Source of the DNA: Aspidiotus rigidus
Taxonomy: Eukaryota > Arthropoda > Insecta > Hemiptera > Diaspididae
Reading direction: 5' to 3'
Length of the DNA: 64,000 nt
Assembly (NCBI GenBank): GCA_035079385.1
Contig: JAVHKY010000003.1
Location: 21,963,501 to 22,027,500 of the forward strand
The first letter of the stretch is position 1; each line of letters begins with the position of its first letter. The translations under genes were made by a program, and so were the position numbers. The notes under the pieces were generated by a model, which was not told the DNA's origin, ran no database searches, and was given only the letters and a program-made list of their open reading frames with translations. Positions 46,101-56,600 of this stretch are shown here, piece after piece.

Positions 46101-47424
46101 CATTGAAATTGATGTCTTAGATTTGAATTAGATTCATGAGTCAACATATGTGTCTTCAGATGGCTTTTGTGTGTAAATTATTTCATACAAGTATGACATT
46201 TAAACTGATACTTCAGATCTGGATTAGATTCATGAGTCAACATATGCTTCTTCAGATTGCTTTTGCATGTAAATTTTTTCTCGCAAGTATGACATTGGAA
46301 TTGATATTATAGATCTGGGTTAAATTCATGGGTCAACATATGCTTCTCCAGAGTGCTTTTGTGTGTAAATTTTTTCTCACAAGTATGACATTTAAATTGA
46401 TATCTTAGATCTGGGATAGATTCATGAATCAACATATGCGTCTTCAGATAGCCTTTGTTTGTAAATTTTTTCTCACAAGTCTGACATTTAAATTGATACT
46501 TCAGATCTGGATTAGATTCGTGAATCAACATATGCGTCTTCAGATAGCCTTTGTTTGTAAATTTTTTCTCACAAGTCCGACATTTAAATTGATACTTCAG
46601 ATCTGGATTAGATTCGTGAATCAACATATGTCTCTTCAAATGGCTTTTGTGTGTAAATTATTTCACACAAGTATGACATTTAAACTGATACTTCAGATCT
46701 GGATTAGATTCATGAGTCAACATATGCTTCTTCAGATTGCTTTTGCATGTAAATTTTTTCTCGCAAGTATGACATTGAAATTGATATTTTAGATCTGGGT
46801 TAAATTCATGGGTCAACATATGCTTCTCCAGAAGGCTTTTGCGTGTAAATTTTTTCTCACAAGTATGACATTTAAATTGATATTTCAGATCTGGATTAGA
46901 TTCATGGGTCAACATATGGTTCTTCAGAGTGCTTTTGTGTGTAAATTTTTTCTCACAAGTATGACATTTTAATTGATATCTTAGATCTGGGTTAGATTCA
47001 TGAATCAACATATGCTTCTTTAGAGAGCTTCTTTGTGTAAATTTTTTCTCGCAAGTATGACATTGAAATTAATATTTCAGATCTGGGTTAGATTCATGAG
47101 TTAAGATATGTGTCTTCAGATAGCTTTTGGTGAAAATTTTTTCTCACAAGTAAGACATTTAAATTGATGTCTTAGATCTGAATTAGATTCATGAGTCAAC
47201 ATATGTGTCTTCAGATGGCTTTTGTGTGTAAATTATTTCACACAAGTATGACATTTAAACTGATACTTCACATCTGGATTAGATTCATGAGTCAACATAT
47301 GCTTCTTCAGATTGCTTTTGCATGTAAATTTTTTCTCGCAAGTATGACATTGAAATTGATGTCTTAGATTTGAATTAGATTCATGAGTCAACATATGTGT
47401 CTTCAGATGGCTTTTGTGTGTAAA
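43177..47424 (-). pseudogene. Expanded, pseudogenised middle of the zinc-finger array
   Basis: About 44 units broken into short frames of three to four fingers (for example 43878-44231, 44453-44806, 44837-45190, 45411-45764, 46307-46639, 46658-47011). Three lesions recur. AAA to TAA in EKKF (as C-V-K-stop) at 43398, 43878, 44453, 44837, 45411, 45986, 46178, 46658, 47233 and 47425. CAA to TAA in Y-Q-F at 43234, 44289, 45248, 45822 and 47069. A one-base deletion (two bases in the unit near 45305) in the finger with AGCTTTTGGTGAAAATTTT. Spacing of the first lesion is near multiples of 96 less the deleted bases, so blocks were duplicated after the lesions arose. Confidence 0.85.
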
Positions 47425-48693
47425 TTATTTCACACAAGTATGACATTTAAACTGATACTTCAGATCTGGATTAGATTCATGAGTCAACATATGCTTCTTC
47501 AGATTGCTTTTGCATGTAAATTTTTTCTCGCAAGTATGACATTGGAATTGATATTTTAGATCTGGGTTAAATTCATGGGTCAACATATGCTTCTCCAGAG
47601 TGCTTTTGTGTGTAAATTTTTTCTCACAAGTATGACATTTAAATTGATATCTTAGATCTGGGATAGATTCATGAATCAACATATGCGTCTTCAGATAGCC
47701 TTTGTTTGTAAATTTTTTCTCACAAGTCTGACATTTAAATTGATACTTCAGATCTGGATTAGATTCGTGAATCAACATATGCGTCTTCAGATGGCTTTTG
47801 TTTGTAAATTTTTTCTCACAAGTATGACATTCAAATTGATATTTCAGATCTGGATTAGATTCATGAGTCAACATATGCTTCTTCAGAGTGCTTTTGTATG
47901 TAAATTTTTTCTCACAAGTGTGACATTTAAATTGATATTTCAGATCTGGGTTAGATTCATGAGTCAACATATGCTTCTTCAAAGTTCTTCTGTCGGTAAA
48001 TTTTTTCTCACAAGTATGACATTTAAATTGATATCTTAGATCTGGGTTAGATTCATGAGTTAAGATGTGTGTCTTCAGATAGCTTTTGTCGGTAAATTTT
48101 TTCTCACAAGTGTGACATTTAAATTGATATTTCAGATCTGGATTAGATTCATGAGTCAACATATGTTTCTTCAGATAGCTTACATTTGGAAATTTTTTCT
48201 CACAAGTATGACATTTAAATTTATATCTTAGACGTGGGTTAGATTCGTGAGTCAACATATGGTTCTTCAGAGTGCTTTTGCATGTAAATTTTTTCTCGCA
48301 AGTATGACATTGAAATTGATATTTTAGATCTGGGTTAAATTCATGGGTCAACATATGCTTCTCCAGAGTGCTTTTGCGTGTAAATTTTTTCTCACATGTA
48401 TGACATTTAAATTGATATCTTAGATCTGGGTTAGATTCATGAGTTAAGATGTGTGTCTTCAGATTGCTTTTGTGTGTAAATTTTTTCTCACAAGTATGAC
48501 ATTCAAACTGATATTTCAGATCTGGATTAGATTCATGAGTCAACATATGCTTCTTCAGATAGCCTTTGTTTGTAAATTTTTTCTCACAAGTATGACATTT
48601 AAATTGATATTTCAGATCTGGATTAGATTCATGAGTCAACATATGCTTCTTCAGAAGCTTTTTTGTGTAAATTTTTTCTCGCAAGTATGACAT
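47425..48693 (-). CDS. C2H2 zinc-finger ORF, twelve complete fingers
   Basis: 422 codons, the longest frame in the array. Twelve complete C2H2 fingers follow a frameshifted first unit (SYLREKIYTKKLLKKH) and precede a partial one that ends at the recurrent C-V-K-stop. Helix starts include NKGYLK, HKSNLK, RKSTLE, CKSTLK, NVSYLK, DKSYLK, DRRTLK, YKSTLK, NKSHLK. A one-base deletion near 48660 separates it from the upstream frame 48651-49505, whose fingers continue directly. A DNA-binding role is the family expectation; the partner and target are unknown. No transposon domain is attached, so a host gene is the simplest reading. Confidence 0.7.
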   Translation of the reverse strand: MSYLREKIYTKKLLKKHMLTHESNPDLKYQFKCHTCEKKFTNKGYLKKHMLTHESNPDLKYQFECHTCEKKFTHKSNLKTHILTHESNPDLRYQFKCHTCEKKFTRKSTLEKHMLTHEFNPDLKYQFQCHTCEKKFTCKSTLKNHMLTHESNPRLRYKFKCHTCEKKFPNVSYLKKHMLTHESNPDLKYQFKCHTCEKKFTDKSYLKTHILTHESNPDLRYQFKCHTCEKKFTDRRTLKKHMLTHESNPDLKYQFKCHTCEKKFTYKSTLKKHMLTHESNPDLKYQFECHTCEKKFTNKSHLKTHMLIHESNPDLKYQFKCQTCEKKFTNKGYLKTHMLIHESIPDLRYQFKCHTCEKKFTHKSTLEKHMLTHEFNPDLKYQFQCHTCEKKFTCKSNLKKHMLTHESNPDLKYQFKCHTCVK

Positions 48694-49505
48694 TTAAATT
48701 GATATCTTAGATCTGGTTTAGATTCATGAGTCAACATATGCTTCTTCAAAGTTCTTTTGTGGGTAAATTTTTTCTCACAAGTATGACATTTAAATTGATA
48801 TCTTAGATCTGGATTAGATTCATGAGTTAAGATGTGTGTCTTCAGATAGCTTTTGTCGGTAAATTTTTTCTCACAAGTGTGACATTTAAATTGATATTTC
48901 AGATCTGGATTAGATTCATGAGTCAACATATGTTTCTTCAGATAGCTTACATTTGGAAATTTTTTCTCACAAGTATGACATTTAAATTTATATCTTAGAC
49001 GTGGGTTAGATTCGTGAGTCAACATATGGTTCTTCAGAGTGCTTTTGCATGTAAATTTTTTCTCGCAAGTATGACATTGAAATTGATATTTTAGATCTGG
49101 GTTAAATTCATGGGTCAACATATGCTTCTCCAGAGTGCTTTTGCGTGTAAATTCTTTCTCACATGTATGACATTTAAATTGATATCTTAGATCTGGGTTA
49201 GATTCATGAGTTAAGATGTGTGTCTTCAGATTGCTTTTGTGTGTAAATTTTTTCTCACAAGTATGACATTTAAATTGATATTTCAGAGCTCGGTTAGATT
49301 CATGAGTCAATATATGTATCTTCAGACTGTCTTTATATGTAAATTTTTTTTCACAAGTATGACATTGAAATAGATATTTCAGATCTGGGTTAGATTCATG
49401 AGTCAACATATGCTTCTTCAGAGTGCTTTTAAGTGTAAATTTTTTCTCACAAGTATGACATTTAAATTGATATCTTAGATCTGGGCTAGATTCATAGGCC
49501 AACAT
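48651..49505 (-). CDS. C2H2 zinc-finger ORF, eight complete fingers (upstream end of array)
   Basis: 284 codons, starting with a degenerate MLAYESSPDL linker and holding eight complete fingers plus one cut off at CEKKFTQKSF by a single-base deletion. Fingers 3-8 have nearly the same helices as fingers 3-8 of the downstream frame, 767 bases away (8 x 96 minus 1), so an eight-finger block was duplicated. The unit just upstream is decayed, and no in-frame initiator with a recognisable N-terminal domain lies within the next kilobase; an upstream exon is possible. Confidence 0.7.
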   Translation of the reverse strand: MLAYESSPDLRYQFKCHTCEKKFTLKSTLKKHMLTHESNPDLKYLFQCHTCEKKFTYKDSLKIHILTHESNRALKYQFKCHTCEKKFTHKSNLKTHILTHESNPDLRYQFKCHTCEKEFTRKSTLEKHMLTHEFNPDLKYQFQCHTCEKKFTCKSTLKNHMLTHESNPRLRYKFKCHTCEKKFPNVSYLKKHMLTHESNPDLKYQFKCHTCEKKFTDKSYLKTHILTHESNPDLRYQFKCHTCEKKFTHKRTLKKHMLTHESKPDLRYQFKCHTCEKKFTQKSF

Positions 49506-49619
49506 ATTTAATACGCTTCTTCAGATCGCCTTTCTGTGTATATTTTCTAGATCTGGGCTAGATTCATAGGCCAACATATTTAATACGCTTCTTCAGATCG
49601 CCTTTCTGTGTATATTTTC
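49476..49619. repeat. Direct duplication, 72-bp period, at the 5' edge of the zinc-finger array
   Basis: TAGATCTGGGCTAGATTCAT through TGTGTATATTTTC occurs at 49476 and again at 49548, essentially identical. The period is 72 rather than 96, so it cuts a finger and destroys the repeat phase; it marks the boundary between good and decayed fingers. Confidence 0.9.
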
Positions 49620-49750
49620 TTCTACAAGATCACACTCAAATTATCTTAAATCTGGATCAAATTCATGAGTCAACACATGCTTCTTAAGACAGAAATTTTC
49701 TTCCACGAGTATGACATCTTCATCGATATTTTAGATCTGGGTTACACTCA

Positions 49751-51480
49751 TGAGTGGATGTAAATATAAGTCTCTTCAGAATAAGTTTACAATCGAACCG
49801 GAACATGACATATCTAAGGGTACTCACTTCAAAATCATGGCCTCTCTAATTCATAATTCTTGAACCAAATAATCACCCGATGAATCACTTCAATATAGTA
49901 AATTTCAGATGTATATAAACTACTATTGAGGAACTGAATTATTTTGCTTGTAAGCTAAAATCGCCCACAGTAAACGAGTACATTACTAAACTAGTAGTAG
50001 AAGATAGCGATAAACAAGCCAAAAGCGAAGATAGAAAAACGATATATAGCCGAGTGAAGGTAGGCACGAACATGAGTCGTATATTGATTGCTATCTTAAT
50101 CACGAGTTGGTTATGCAATTTTTTCTAATCAATATTAACGTTATAGCGTACAGATAAATTAGTTTCACACTGATGATTAGAAAATGGACGAAAAGGTCTT
50201 CGAAAATTGATGAAAATATGGCGAGTTTTACTCATTCGTGTTTATGATGGAAAAGTTTGCTTTCCTGTCTGTCGATTAGGCAAACTTTCGGAAATCGTAT
50301 TCTAAAGGACCCTATTTGAAAAAAAGTATGAAATTTGAATTTGTTTTAATTTCACTCACTATAATTCACAGATTAGATAGATATCGTCAGCGTTGTCATT
50401 GTAATACAGTTTAAATTTAAACACTTCATTAATTATCTCACCAATAATAATAAGATCGCTATGACTGCAAAACTAATCACACGTGATATATTAAAATCGC
50501 CTACGTTACAGCAAGTCTTAAGCATTGATACAAAAGGTGTACTCCCGAGAAAGTAGCGAGATAGCGTATTAATTTGAAGTTTGAAGCATTCGCTTTTGTC
50601 GCATGTGCAGCGGCGCTCTTCCTCCATGGTGGAGTACCTGTGTGGGTTATGTACGCATTAGTTTTGTTTCCTGCAACACCAGAATCGACCCTTTTGGGTA
50701 TAACTTCAATGTTTAAAGAGTCTGATCGACGAATCCCCTCTTGTTCTTGATGACCACTAATCTAACTTGGCAACCACCAAGCTGCAGTGCCCCAGGCACG
50801 CAAAACTGTAAACATACAACAACAACACCACCTCAGTTGTAGTAGATCGCTGTCGGAGTCTCCTCTTCTTCTTCTTCTTTTTTCAAGGTTGACTTTCCTC
50901 TTCTTCTTACACGTCTGTGTATGAATGGTACACAAGTGATATCTACATGGGGACGAACAAGCGGAGCGAGTGAGCCCCTTGTAAGCAAGACAGCTCAAAA
51001 TTTAGTATACCGAGAACGGAGGGCGAACGGAATGCTGAACTATTAGCGATAAAACCATTTGCTGATATTTTTTTGCCACACAAATTACAGAAATTTTGCA
51101 GATATTTAGCATCCCGGTTGCGATCTGATATTTCTGTGGTAGTCCTCCAGTAATAAGGACACCTAGTTGGGGCCTAGTATGAAGGTAGTATACAAAGCGA
51201 GGTCAGCCTACTATAGCCTAGAATACTGCATATTACTGGACTAATCCCCCGCCCTTCTTGAGCCACTCTAGGTCTAATGTGAGGTAATACACGAGTACGA
51301 GGGGAGGCTAGATGGACGTACGTCCGTAACGCAAATTTTGGAATTGCTAAAATGAAGGCTAAATTATAAAACTATCTGATTAGTGTATAAGTGAAAGAAA
51401 GATCTGGCCAATTCAGGTCTAGTATAAGAATGGTATATACAAGGAGAGGCGGCACATACCATATATTGAGTCTGGTTAGT
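49751..51480. other. Unassigned flank upstream of the zinc-finger locus
   Basis: Holds a minus-strand ORF with an ATG at 50627 (MEEERRCTCDKSECFKLQ) followed by a donor-like TTG/GTGAGAT near 50437, which could be a 5' exon but has no recognised domain. Near 50945 there is a GGGGACGAACAAGCGGAGCG element followed by AGTGAGCCCC, related to one at 1.5 kb and to the GC-rich block of the composite family. From 51.1 to 51.45 kb there are dispersed-repeat words (GCCTAGTATGAAGGTAGTAT). Confidence 0.4.
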
Positions 51481-51483
51481 GTA

Positions 51484-52326
51484 TTGGAAACGAACGGCGT
51501 TGGTGGAAATTAGCAACACAGAATCACAGCAAATCTCAGTCAAAAAAGGAGTAAGGCAGGGTTGTGTCCTCTCGCCACTGCTATTTAACATCTACTCCGA
51601 AGGAATATTTGTGTAGGCTTTAGAAGATCAGCCAATAAGAGTGCGAATTGCAGGCGAAACAATCAATAATATCAGGTATGCGGACGACACAGCCCTTGTA
51701 GCAGAGACAATGTCAGACCTCCAAACTTTACTAACCGAGTTAACGAAGCCAGTGAAAAATATGGCTTATCCATCAACATTAATGAGACGAAAATGATGAT
51801 AGTAAGCAAGGGTGGAATTGAAAATGTACAACTGGAACTACCTAGAGAACGTATTGAAAGAGTAACGCATTTCAAATATCTTGGAAGTTGGATAATGAAC
51901 CCGGATGAGGAGATTAAAGTTCCAATAGCGTTGGCAAAGGATGTATTCAGTAACTGGCGCAAGGTACTGACGACAAAGGACCTGAACATGCGTCCAAGAT
52001 TGAGGATCTTGAAATGCTATGGCTGGTCGAGGCTACTTTATAGCTGCGAAACGTGGACCCTGAAGACGGTGATGATGAATGAAATTGAGGCATTCGAGAT
52101 GTGGTGCTACCAACGCATGCTGAAAATTGCGTGGACGGAAAAAATACGGAATACGGAAGTTCTTGAGCGGATGGGAAAAGAGCGCGAACTTCTAAACACC
52201 ATTAAGAAAAGAAAAATGCAGTATCTAGGTCATGTACTTTGCGGGCCTAAATATGATCTACTGCAGACAATCATGTATGGTCGAATTGAGGCGAAGCGAT
52301 GGATAGGCCGAAAAAGTCTCTCATAG
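51484..52326 (+). pseudogene. RTE/BovB-like LINE fragment (RT C-terminal half and tail)
   Basis: Starts within the RT at LVYWKRTALVEI, then KKGVRQGCVLSPLLFNIYSE, an in-frame stop (51615-51617), and IRYADDTALVAE with the catalytic YADD. A one-base frameshift near 51725 moves to the frame 51790-52326, which reads FKYLGSWI, LKCYGWSRLLYSCETWTLK, YQRMLKIAWTEKIRNTEVLE, KMQYLGHVL and IMYGRIEAKR. The order and wording match RTE-clade LINEs. It is 5'-truncated, and a (GA)n tract follows 140 bases later. The relic at 6.5-10.1 kb is from the same or a close family. Confidence 0.85.
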
Positions 52327-52462
52327 CTAAGGAACATAAGACAGTGGACCAATATGTTGCCAGAGGAAATTTTCCACGCAGCGAAATATCGAGCAAAATG
52401 GAAATAAATTGTCGAAATGACAACAACTGCCAAATGCCCGAAGTCCCTTGGATATGGCACTT

Positions 52463-52463
<1 letters not shown>

Positions 52464-52530
<67 letters not shown>
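52464..52530. repeat. (GA)n microsatellite, ~67 bp
   Basis: Uninterrupted dinucleotide run. ORFs crossing it on both strands (RERERE and SLSLSL) are artefacts. Confidence 0.97.
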
Positions 52531-52532
<2 letters not shown>

Positions 52533-52688
52533 TATAGGCCTAGTATATCATATGATAGGTCCAGTGTAATGAACGCTAACAAGTATAGAAGCCTAGGTAG
52601 TATATGCAGGGGAGGGGGAGGTCAGAGAATAGGTCTAGTCTAAAATAAGTCTTGTTAGTATAGGCCTGTATACGTCTAGTATAAAAGA

Positions 52689-53266
52689 ACGGCTTCCTCA
52701 ACGAAGTTAAACGAGGAACGCAGGGAAACTGTTTTATGAGTCATATGGGATTTGGTCAAGGAAGCCTAGACCTAGATAAAGCTAGTATAAAGAATGCCTA
52801 GACCTACTATAAGCCTAGTGTAATATAGTATAATATAGCTCAAGCGTCTAAATTGTTCTCGAATCTCCAGCTATATATGGTAGGTCCGAACTATATATGA
52901 TAGGGGGAGGGGGACTCGAAATTATTCTAAGCCCCTCTCCTATAGAATCAATGCGCTTTTTAATTTTACGGTCATCCATCATAGAGAAATATACTCGCAA
53001 ATCGCTTTCTATACCGTGAGAATGACTGTTTAGTCGAAAGCGCTCGGTTTGTTTGTTTTATTGCGGTTTTAGTATTTGGTTTCGTTACTCTTTGCGAGTA
53101 TATTTCTCCACCCCTCTCCTATCATATACAGCTTGGAAATCGAATTTTTCCAAGTCCCTCTCCTATCATATATGGCTCGAGAGTCGAAATTTTTCCAAGT
53201 TTTTTGTTGGACGGCGCACGACAAAATCTTCAAAAAAAGAAACCCATAGAACAGGTTTCCTGTTAA
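52689..53266 (+). mobile_element. CAGGGAACCTG-type TIR element, copy 3
   Basis: Left end ACGGCTTCCTCAACGAAGTT, CGCAGGGAAACTGTTTTATG; right end AACAGGTTTCCTGTTAA. It has a few diverged 45-bp modules (52895-52940 and 53110-53205) and the constant TTGGACGGCGCACGAC segment. A 125-bp inverted-repeat insert (52984-53108) interrupts the minisatellite. Confidence 0.8.
52984..53108. mobile_element. 125-bp MITE-like insert with perfect 18-bp inverted ends
   Basis: GAGAAATATACTCGCAAA at 52984-53001 is the exact reverse complement of TTTGCGAGTATATTTCTC at 53091-53108. The interior has no coding capacity. CCCCTCTCCTAT appears on both sides, but since the host minisatellite repeats this phrase, it cannot be taken as a target duplication. 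Confidence 0.7.
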
Positions 53267-53625
53267 TAAAGGTAGTATATAAGGAGAGGCCAGATGGACG
53301 TACGGACGCAAATTTTGGAATTAGGGTGGGTGATCAGAGGGGGGACGGTCAGAGCAGAAATTCTTTCAAGTGTCAAGGTCGGACGAAAATGTCGGAATTA
53401 GGGTGGGAGGTCAGGTCAGCGTTAAGACATAAAACATGTCAAAATTCTTCTTGTGATGATGGTGCCTTTCATTTTCTAACAAAGTATTCTTGTCCATGCG
53501 GTTTACAAAAACAATTTTACATTGAAACGGTTATATCGAGTAAATTACCTGATCACATTACAAAACCTTCTGGAAAGCTTTTTCCAAGTTCTACACACAG
53601 CCCCAAATGTTAATCAATCACTATT

Positions 53626-56600
53626 ATTATTATTATTCGCGTGTCCGGTCGACTATATTCCAATTACTATTATAATTTATATACCATTTTTGGTCCAGAA
53701 TTCCAGAAACTTCACCAATTTGTCATCCATTTCACCGTACAAGCCCTCAAATTCACATTTATCAATGAGTGGGCACTCAAATAAATGATCGTTATTTTGC
53801 ACCTCGCCGCATTCGCAGAGGTTGCTGTCAATCATGCCCCATTTGCATAGATTATATTTTGTTCGCGCAGTTCGGCTACGTAACCTGTTCAAGGTCTTCC
53901 AGTACCTGTACTTTAAATGTTCTCCACTTGGAAGTTCCTCGGCCCTAGTTCTGTCTCTCTCCGGATCTTCATTCCATATCTGGAGTCTTTTTTCTTCTAC
54001 AGGGCAGTCAAGTTCACTAACAGTTCTCAAGAAGCTGTGTCTAGACTTCAGTCGCGGCTCCGCCAGTCGCTTATACTCATGTAGAGGATGTCGGTCGTCC
54101 AATAGTGCATTGCTCTTTTCCTTTCTTGCAGCAACTTCCCGTCGGATGCCAGGAGGAGCAATTCCACTGAGTTCGTACACTTTTGAGAGTGGAGTAGTTT
54201 TCAGGCAGCCTGTTATTAGCCTGCATGCTTCATTGAGGGCCACATCGACCTTTTTGGCGTGCGCTGAGCGTGCCCAGACAGGGCAAGCATATTCTCCGGC
54301 CGAGTAGCAAAGTGCCAATGACGACGTTCTTAGGACGCTTGGCCTGGCTCCCCAGCTACTCCCTGTTAGTTTTTTTATTATATTAGTCCTTGTTGCAACT
54401 TTCATTTTTGTTTTCTCACAGTGCTGCCTGTGAGTTAGTGACCTATCGAGGGTGACGCCCAAGTATGTTGGATGGTCAGTGTGCTGTAGGTCGGTGCTCC
54501 TCCACTTGACTCACAGCTGACGTTTTGCTTCGCGATTTCGTAGATGAAAGGCGCAGGTTTGCGTTTTTGTTGGATTTGGTTTCAAGTGGTTTGCTACGTA
54601 GTATGTGTCGAGCTCATTTATCATGTTATTTAATGCAGTTTCGACCTCCTCAAAGGTGTCATATTGAGCTGTTAGAGCGAGGTCGTCAGCGTACAGGTAA
54701 TGGTAAGTATTTTCCCCCACAGGTTGATCATTTGTATATATATTGAATAAAGTTGGGGCCAGTACGCTGCCCTGTGGTAAGCCATTCTTTTGGCATCTCC
54801 ATGAGCTGTCTTTGCCATCCAGTGTGACATAAAATCGTCTATCCTTCAGCAGCATCGATATAATCTCTGTAAATCTGTAGTTTTTAGTAGTTTCGTAAAC
54901 TTTCCACGCTAGGGTGCGATGACAGACTGTATCAAAAGCCGCTGTAAGGTCAACGAAAACGGCGCCAGTGACTTTTCGATTTTCAAAGCCGTCCTCAATA
55001 TGTTGGGTTAGCTGGAGGATCTGCCCGGTGCATGACTTCCCCTGTCTGAAGCCTGCTTGCTGCGAGATGAGTCTCTGGTCGATGTTTCCTTCCATACGAT
55101 TCTTGATTACGCGCTCGAATATTTTGTATGTGTGACATAGCAAGGATATAGGGCGATAATTTTTTGGGTCGTTGGCATCTTTGCCAGGCTTCCGCAGGGC
55201 AATGACTTGGGCTTGCCTCCATGGCCTTGGAATTTTCATTTTTGATATACAGTTATTGAACATGAGCAGGAGCCAAGTATTTGCAGCTGTTCCAAAATGC
55301 TTTATCTGTTCCACAAACAGCCCATCCACGCCGGCCGCTTTTCTATTTTTGGCTCTCTTAATTGCTGTGGTTAACTCAGCGCGAGTAATGGCCTCTTTAA
55401 AATTTTCTTTCTCTGTTTTCAAGTCCCTGGTGATGGTTTTTCTTTCTTTGCGACCTATTGTTTTTCCGTTTAGCAGAAGCTGATGCGCAACCTGATTTGC
55501 CGTTACTGTTGTTGCAGTTTCCGGTTTACTCTTCTCGCAGTTTATTTTTCTTAACAGGCTCCAGGCCTTTCGGCTGTCTCTGCTAAAGTTTAGGTCCTCC
55601 ACTGTATCACACCAGTCTTTTCTCCTCTGTTCATCTATTTCTGCGGACAGTCTCTCGCCCATCGTTGTCATATCTCTATCAAAAGGGTTCTCGTCAAATT
55701 TTTTGCAATACTCTTTGTATTTTTCCTGGAGGTGTTTCTTCATGCCCGGAATGTATTCTTTGCGACCTCCGCGTGGAATGCTTTTCCCAGACACTGACTT
55801 CACTGCTGCAACAAACTCCTCGTAGTTTTCTGGATGCGGTGGTATATTTACAATGGTGGCTTCGAGCGTTTTTCTGAATTTTGGCCAATCCGCTTTCTTA
55901 AAGTTGTATCGCAGCAAAGGCTTGTCTGTAACGTGTGGTTTGATTACAGCACTTACTTCACATATTATTGGTCGGTGCTGAGTGCGCGGGATAGGCTTGG
56001 CTACTTGTTTAGCACAAAGCTGGGAAATTTCCTCCGAGACAAAGATGATGTCAGGATTGAATCCACGCTTCCAGCGGCCACTGTTGAAAGATGCCGGTAG
56101 CTTCGAGTCATGTACCAGTTGTAGACCACTATTCTCAGTCCATTCCTCCACTAAATTGCCATTACTGTCATTTTCTGCGTAGCCCCAATTTATGCTGTGA
56201 CTGTTAAAATCGCCAATTATGATTTTAGGCTTAAAGGTGTCACTGTTCTCAATTTTGATGGCCTCAAATTTCACGCTAGGTGGTTTATAGACTGATGTTA
56301 TGCTGCATCCCTCGATCTCAACAGTTAGGGCTTCTATATCGCTAGCCTCACTGTTTGCAACGCGCAGTGTGTCAATGTTGTGTTTCACTAGGAGGGCGCT
56401 GCCATGTCTTTCATGTGGCACGTCGACAGCCAGTTTCATACCTTCCACTCTAGGTTTTCGCTTATCCGCGGCTCGGTGCGTTTCCTGAATCGCGAGGACG
56501 TCTATGTTGTAAGTCTTGGTCAATTCTGTTAGTATGGATTCCTTAGCTGGTGTTAATCCTTCGATATTTACAGACATAATTCTGAACGACCTAGGGGTCG

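Larger units (their letters stand above)
42371..49750 (-). repeat. C2H2 zinc-finger tandem array, ~71 units of 96 bp
   Basis: From about 42.66 to 49.5 kb the minus strand is a continuous array of 96-bp units, one zinc finger each (C-x2-C-x12-H-x3-H). The framework is Y-Q-F-K-C-H-T-C-E-K-K-F, a variable helix, H-M-L-T-H, then linker E-S-N-P-D-L. The linker of 11 residues from the last histidine to the next cysteine exceeds the common 7-residue TGEKP type. 6.84 kb divided by 96 gives about 71 fingers. Both ends decay (42.37-42.66 and 49.5-49.75). The middle carries copied nonsense codons and frameshifts, so the array as a whole is not one open gene. Confidence 0.95.

Noticed and set aside
42595..48690. 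Long plus-strand ORFs across the zinc-finger array (MSQHMLLQIAFACKFF and similar, up to 122 codons)
   Set aside because: They are antisense to the C2H2 frame. The 96-bp period keeps them open wherever the sense frame is regular; their sequence has no domain.
42371..49750. CRISPR-like array (regular repeats)
   Set aside because: Units are 96 bp of coding zinc-finger sequence without distinct spacers, in a eukaryotic context.
53053..53613. 186-codon plus-strand ORF
   Set aside because: It starts inside a TIR element and a 125-bp MITE and runs through repeats; no domain.
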